18,129 bases of DNA, from assembly GCA_030667035.1 (NCBI GenBank), contig DAOUWQ010000001.1, positions 1-18,129 of the forward strand. Reading direction: 5' to 3'. Positions 15,177 through 18,129 of this stretch are shown in pieces (within the stretch, counting starts at the first letter, position 1; every line of letters begins with the position of its first letter). The position numbers and the translations under genes are program-made. This DNA is from Candidatus Heimdallarchaeota archaeon. Its GTDB lineage: Archaea; Asgardarchaeota; Heimdallarchaeia; JABLTI01. A model generated the notes under the pieces. It saw only the letters and a list, made by a program, of their open reading frames with translations. It was not told where the DNA came from and made no database searches.

Positions 15177-15467
15177 ATGAAAGACAAAATAGCTGGTTAT
15201 TCGATATTTCTATCCTCACTAGCAGTTTTAGGTGCATATTGGACCTTTACAATATGGGGACTCGTTGATTGGAATTCAGTAGATTCATTTCTCACTAATC
15301 AAATTACGATTATTTTGATTGCCGCTCCTATTCTCTTAGGGTTGCTTGTAATTCTCGCTATAGCAGCTTGGATTGGGTGGACAATGGCAAGAACACCTCC
15401 CCCCGCACCAATTGACCTTGAAGATTTTGAAAGCGTTGAAGAGATTGAGGAAAAACCAAAGAAATAA
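15177..15467 (+). CDS. Small two-transmembrane protein with acidic tail
   Basis: 96 residues from ATG at 15177 (AAGGATC upstream); an in-frame TTG at 15126 would add 17 polar residues but lies close to the presumed transcript start. Two hydrophobic segments are clear: about 8–28 (YSIFLSSLAVLGAYWTFTIWG) and 43–68 (ITIILIAAPILLGLLVILAIAAWIGW), joined by a short loop with WNSVDSF. A proline-rich TPPPAP linker then leads to an acidic tail (DLEDFESVEEIEEK) that is probably cytosolic by the positive residues flanking the helices. No family is recognised. It sits alone between terminator-like sequences on both sides. It could be a membrane adaptor presenting an acidic peptide to a soluble partner, which is only a structural guess. 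Confidence 0.7.
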   Translation: MKDKIAGYSIFLSSLAVLGAYWTFTIWGLVDWNSVDSFLTNQITIILIAAPILLGLLVILAIAAWIGWTMARTPPPAPIDLEDFESVEEIEEKPKK

Positions 15468-15469
15468 GG

Positions 15470-15535
15470 ATTTTATCTCCTTTTCTTTTTTCCATTTTTA
15501 CTGTTATTATTATCTATTTTTTTCTTTTTCATCTA
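15470..15535 (+). terminator. T-rich termination region after the two-TM gene
   Basis: Several T-runs (TTTTCTTTTTT, ATTTTT, TTTTTTTC, TTTTTC) occur within about 65 bases of the stop without a stem. Archaeal RNA polymerase terminates on such T clusters. Confidence 0.4.
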
Positions 15536-15622
15536 CTTTTTAGCTAAAAAACCATTAAAGTGCTCAATAGCAAATGATATATTTAATAAAAACCTTTTTT
15601 TGTTTAGCATCCTATCTTTGTT

Positions 15623-16645
15623 GTGAGTGGGTATGAAACAATGGATATACGCAGTATTTCAAGCCAGAATTTAATCCCAATTATTGATCCAACTAATCTT
15701 CGTCAAAGTCCCGATGAATTTCTCGCGGAGAACGGAGGTTTTCTAAGTGAAGTTGCAGTGGTTGGTAAATCCACTTCTGGATTTGTACACTTTCGGAGTG
15801 CAACAGCTCCTACTAATCGAGATACAAATGAATTCTTTTCAACATTTTCAACTATTGCTGATTCAATTGGCATTAAAGTATATGCCTTGGTCAATGGATT
15901 AGCAGATAACTTCTTTGGTAAGAACCCAAGTTATTCTGCGATTAAAGATGGTGGAAATTCAAACAATAGTTTTGTTGACCCATTTAAAGATTCATATACT
16001 ACTTACCTGAAATCGATTATTGATGAGGTAAGCAATCACCCAATCCAAGGAATACTCCTTGATAATATTCGTTTTCCTCACGAGGAATACAGCTTCTGTG
16101 AACGATGTAGACGCTCATTTTCTAGTGCATATGGAATTGAACGAATGTTTTCATTAGGTGATATTCAAAGGGACCCAAATTTAGGGGCAGAATGGCTTAA
16201 TTGGCGCAAAAACAGAATAGAGACTATTTTACGGGAACTTTCACAGACGATAACATTGAAAAAAGATTTATCCGTTTCCATAACAATAGATATTGACCCT
16301 ACTTTGGAAGGACCAATCGGTGCTTTGAAACATTTCGGTCAAGATATAAATGTTACAGGAAGTTATGGCATTCCAGCAATTCATTTATCTGCTTGGACTC
16401 CCTATCCAGCTTCTCCAGATACTTCAGAATTTCAACTCTTGATAAAAAACCTAGATTTCGTAAAGAAATATCAGGCTAGAACCCAACAAGAAGTTAATCT
16501 TTTCTTATGGGGCGTTGAAGATGAATCCATCTTACCGATAATCGACTCCCTTAAAAAAGAGGTAAAATTCAAGAATATCTTTATCCAAAATCACTGGCCA
16601 AGTGATTATCAAAAACGACGAGAAATACATCTCGGTTTAGTTTAA
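15623..16645 (+). CDS. TIM-barrel glycoside hydrolase-like protein
   Basis: 340 residues from GTG at 15623 (ATG at 15641 is an alternative with GTGAGTGGG upstream). The sequence follows the beta/alpha-barrel pattern of the poorly characterised 'hypothetical glycosyl hydrolase / GHL' families: strand VYALVN (about 87–91), then QGILLDNIRFPHEEY (about 142–156), the typical 'xGvxLDYIRFP' motif where the acid is a putative catalytic residue, directly followed by CERC (159–162) as in members with 'FCxxCrxxF', and later WLNWRKNRI (191–199) as in 'W..wR...i'. Strand LSVSITIDI (216–224) and IHLSAWTPYP (253–262) continue the barrel. No signal peptide or membrane helix is seen, so it appears cytosolic. 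The substrate is unknown; it might be a pseudo-enzyme. Confidence 0.6.
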   Translation: MSGYETMDIRSISSQNLIPIIDPTNLRQSPDEFLAENGGFLSEVAVVGKSTSGFVHFRSATAPTNRDTNEFFSTFSTIADSIGIKVYALVNGLADNFFGKNPSYSAIKDGGNSNNSFVDPFKDSYTTYLKSIIDEVSNHPIQGILLDNIRFPHEEYSFCERCRRSFSSAYGIERMFSLGDIQRDPNLGAEWLNWRKNRIETILRELSQTITLKKDLSVSITIDIDPTLEGPIGALKHFGQDINVTGSYGIPAIHLSAWTPYPASPDTSEFQLLIKNLDFVKKYQARTQQEVNLFLWGVEDESILPIIDSLKKEVKFKNIFIQNHWPSDYQKRREIHLGLV

Positions 16646-16660
16646 CCATTCAAACAAGAT

Positions 16661-16693
16661 GTTTTTCTTATTTTTCTTTATTTTTATTATTAT
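16661..16693 (+). terminator. T-rich region after the glycosidase-like gene
   Basis: Clusters TTTTTC, TTTTTC and TTTTTA follow the stop at 16645 without a stem, fitting archaeal T-tract termination. Confidence 0.35.
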
Positions 16694-16702
16694 ATCACAA
16701 CT

Positions 16703-16710
16703 GATATATT
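16703..16710 (+). promoter_or_regulatory. TATA-like box of the steadiness-box gene
   Basis: GATATATT lies about 65 bases before the TTG at 16774; a start near 16735 would give a leader of about 40 bases that keeps the GGTG ribosome site (16761–16764). Confidence 0.3.
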
Positions 16711-16773
16711 CATATACAAAGCTAGAAATAATAAGAAAACATAGTTAATTAATAACGATAGGTGTTTTTACCT

Positions 16774-17961
16774 TTGACAGAGGAAGTTTTCAAAAAGAAC
16801 GTCACTAGTTTAGAAGAGATATATACTATTTTAGTTAAAGGAGAGTCTAACTCCAGCCAAGAAGCAGAATTTCGTGTAGCTATTATTGACATTATTTCTT
16901 CTTTAGAAGCTTCATTAATAGGAGAGAAAGAAACAAATAACGAATTTATTGAACTTTTAAATTCTGCAAGAGATATGATACTTGATTGGAATCCCAAAAA
17001 TCATTGGTTTAGACATCAAAAGAAACTAAATGGTATTGTAGAGAAAGTTATAGTCCAAGCTAAAAATGTGGTATTTACAAATGCTGATACTTCTGAAGCA
17101 TCTCAAATAAAAGATGAATTAGCTGCTCTAAAATCTGAATTAAATGATTTGCGTTCACTAATGAGTGCTTTAGTAAAAGAAAATACTCCTGTTTCAGATT
17201 CTCTCGATACCGAAGAGAAAATGGATTCGATTATTGAACAACAAATCGAACCAATTGAGAAAGAAATAATCGAAGAACAAGATAAAGCAATTGATCCTCC
17301 TATCATTCTCCCAATAGAGCATGCTCTGCAAACAGAAAAAGAGGATCCTCTTCCTCCTGTGATTGAACATTTAATAGAAGAAGAAGTATCAGTTCAAGAA
17401 GAAGTTTCATCATTCCAAGCAACATCTACAATTCAGAAGCTCTCCGAGAAAAGAGATCCAGAGTCTGATCCAGAAACTGTATTATCTCAAATGAAATCTA
17501 TTATTGACGAAGCAGAGGAAGAAACAAAAAAACAAATCTCTTCATTTGTAGAGCAATTATCTCAAGAAGAGCGCTCTCAACAACCAAAAGAAGATAAAAT
17601 AGTTCTACCAAGCATTCCTGAGGAAACTTCAAAAGAGGAACTACCTATTCAACCCAAAGAATCAATTGATTCACAAAAATCAGACGAAAGCGATTCGTTA
17701 GTAAAACCTTCTGAAATTATAAAACAGCAAAACTCTATAGTCAGTTCTCAACAAACTGCTGGGACCGATCCATATATGCAGCTTCTTACCCTTGAGGCGG
17801 AAAAATACCGTTTAGAGAAAGCTATTGAGAAAAATGAAACTGATTTTCAAGAAGGATTAAAAAGCAAATTAGAATTCGAAGAATATATCCAGCTTATTAA
17901 TAAAGAACTAACAACCATTAGACAGCAAATTTCTTCTCTAAGGCACCTGTTGACTTCTTAG
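16774..17961 (+). CDS. ESCRT-I steadiness-box (TSG101/Vps23 C-terminal) domain protein
   Basis: 395 residues from TTG at 16774, chosen because GGTG (16761–16764) precedes it at good spacing; an in-frame GTG at 16762 would add four residues but is itself part of that ribosome site. Architecture: a helical N-terminal domain (about 1–100, including DWNPKNHWFRHQKKLN) not recognised; a coiled coil (about 109–137, QIKDELAALKSELNDLRSLM); a long Glu/Gln/Ser/Pro-rich linker (about 140–325), probably disordered; and a C-terminal helical hairpin (331–395). The last part aligns without gaps to the human TSG101 steadiness box: Y-x-Q-x-L-x-L-x-A-E, I/L-E-x-x-I, L/F-x-x-G, and F seven residues after that Gly. 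In eukaryotes this box assembles TSG101 with Vps28 and Vps37. No UEV ubiquitin-binding domain is present. Confidence 0.65.
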   Translation: MTEEVFKKNVTSLEEIYTILVKGESNSSQEAEFRVAIIDIISSLEASLIGEKETNNEFIELLNSARDMILDWNPKNHWFRHQKKLNGIVEKVIVQAKNVVFTNADTSEASQIKDELAALKSELNDLRSLMSALVKENTPVSDSLDTEEKMDSIIEQQIEPIEKEIIEEQDKAIDPPIILPIEHALQTEKEDPLPPVIEHLIEEEVSVQEEVSSFQATSTIQKLSEKRDPESDPETVLSQMKSIIDEAEEETKKQISSFVEQLSQEERSQQPKEDKIVLPSIPEETSKEELPIQPKESIDSQKSDESDSLVKPSEIIKQQNSIVSSQQTAGTDPYMQLLTLEAEKYRLEKAIEKNETDFQEGLKSKLEFEEYIQLINKELTTIRQQISSLRHLLTS

Positions 17962-17980
17962 AATAGATCTTTCAATGAAA

Positions 17981-17988
17981 TTATAATA
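17981..17988 (+). promoter_or_regulatory. TATA-like box of the PPC gene
   Basis: TTATAATA lies about 60 bases before ATG 18041, in the right place for a transcript starting near 18010. Confidence 0.35.
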
Positions 17989-18040
17989 TAGTGTAATTTT
18001 AATAAAGCCCATACATATAATTCAAAAGTTGATGAAAAAA

Positions 18041-18129
18041 ATGAAAACTATGACAATGGAACAACAAAAAGTGCATTTACTTAAGCTAGAAAAAGGCGAT
18101 GAAGTACTTTCAAGTATTATTCACTATGT
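18041..18129 (+). CDS. Partial PPC/DUF296 domain protein (N-terminal end)
   Basis: The frame is open from ATG at 18041 to the right edge, about 29 codons. GTTGATG just upstream (18028–18034) resembles the archaeal ribosome site; an in-frame ATG at 18032 overlaps it and later ATGs at 18050 and 18056 are also possible. The peptide runs ...VHLLKLEKGDEVLSSIIHY, which matches the opening strand and helix of PPC (plants-and-prokaryotes-conserved, DUF296) domains, 'lrLekGeevlesi..f'. These domains form trimers; in plants they are joined to AT-hook DNA-binding proteins, and the prokaryotic single-domain forms have no settled function. The rest of the gene is outside the window, so the call rests on a short segment. 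Confidence 0.55.
   Translation, partial: MKTMTMEQQKVHLLKLEKGDEVLSSIIHY

Noticed and set aside
1..18129. CRISPR arrays, insertion sequences, or prophage parts
   Set aside because: No direct-repeat array, transposase or terminal inverted repeats were seen by eye; all large frames are housekeeping or accessory chromosomal genes.

Overview
This is an AT-rich archaeal chromosome segment. The evidence for Archaea is direct: a Sec61-beta subunit, the archaeal/eukaryotic-type ribosome-maturation nuclease Nob1, an archaeal L1–L10(P0) pair in which L10 carries a long acidic tail, a tRNA-Pro interrupted by a textbook bulge-helix-bulge intron with no encoded CCA, and TATA/BRE-like promoters. A free-standing Roadblock/LC7 protein, and a protein whose last 65 residues align without gaps to the eukaryotic TSG101/Vps23 'steadiness box' (ESCRT-I core), point to an Asgard archaeon. 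That placement is an inference; no marker here fixes the class.

Layout. Bases 1–9675 are almost all minus strand. From right to left they hold a predicted nucleotidyltransferase (8575–9675), a Roadblock protein (8131–8493), smc (4238–7882) with scpA (3275–4162), then a MoxR ATPase (1720–2682), a DUF58 protein (378–1670) and the start of a membrane protein running off the left edge (1–377). The only plus-strand gene in this half is Sec61-beta (2978–3178). From 9832 onward the protein genes are plus strand: a TPR protein (9832–10650), nadK–nob1–unknown 291-aa gene (10928–13196, tightly packed), rpl1–rpl10 (13337–14987), a small two-TM protein (15177–15467), a TIM-barrel glycosidase-like protein (15623–16645), the steadiness-box protein (16774–17961) and the first codons of a probable PPC/DUF296 protein (18041 to the right edge). 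The intron-containing tRNA-Pro(CGG) is on the minus strand at 10667–10771.

How the genes fit together. smc–scpA is the ring core of a condensin-like chromosome complex, without scpB next to it. MoxR–DUF58–membrane protein is the usual chaperone-like AAA+/vWA-type pairing acting at the membrane; its presumed promoter has a perfect 16-bp palindrome next to the TATA box. nob1, rpl1 and rpl10 are ribosome-assembly and ribosome-structure genes; rpl1 has a leader hairpin with an asymmetric internal loop that could be an L1 autoregulatory site, and rpl10 ends in a hairpin plus T-run without rpl12 following.

The most interesting items are the ESCRT-I steadiness-box protein with a novel N-terminal domain and no UEV domain, the candidate L1 leader switch, the possible CUG start of smc behind a perfect Shine-Dalgarno, the palindromic operator at the moxR promoter, and the unrecognised gene overlapping the ribosomal neighbourhood (12321–13196).
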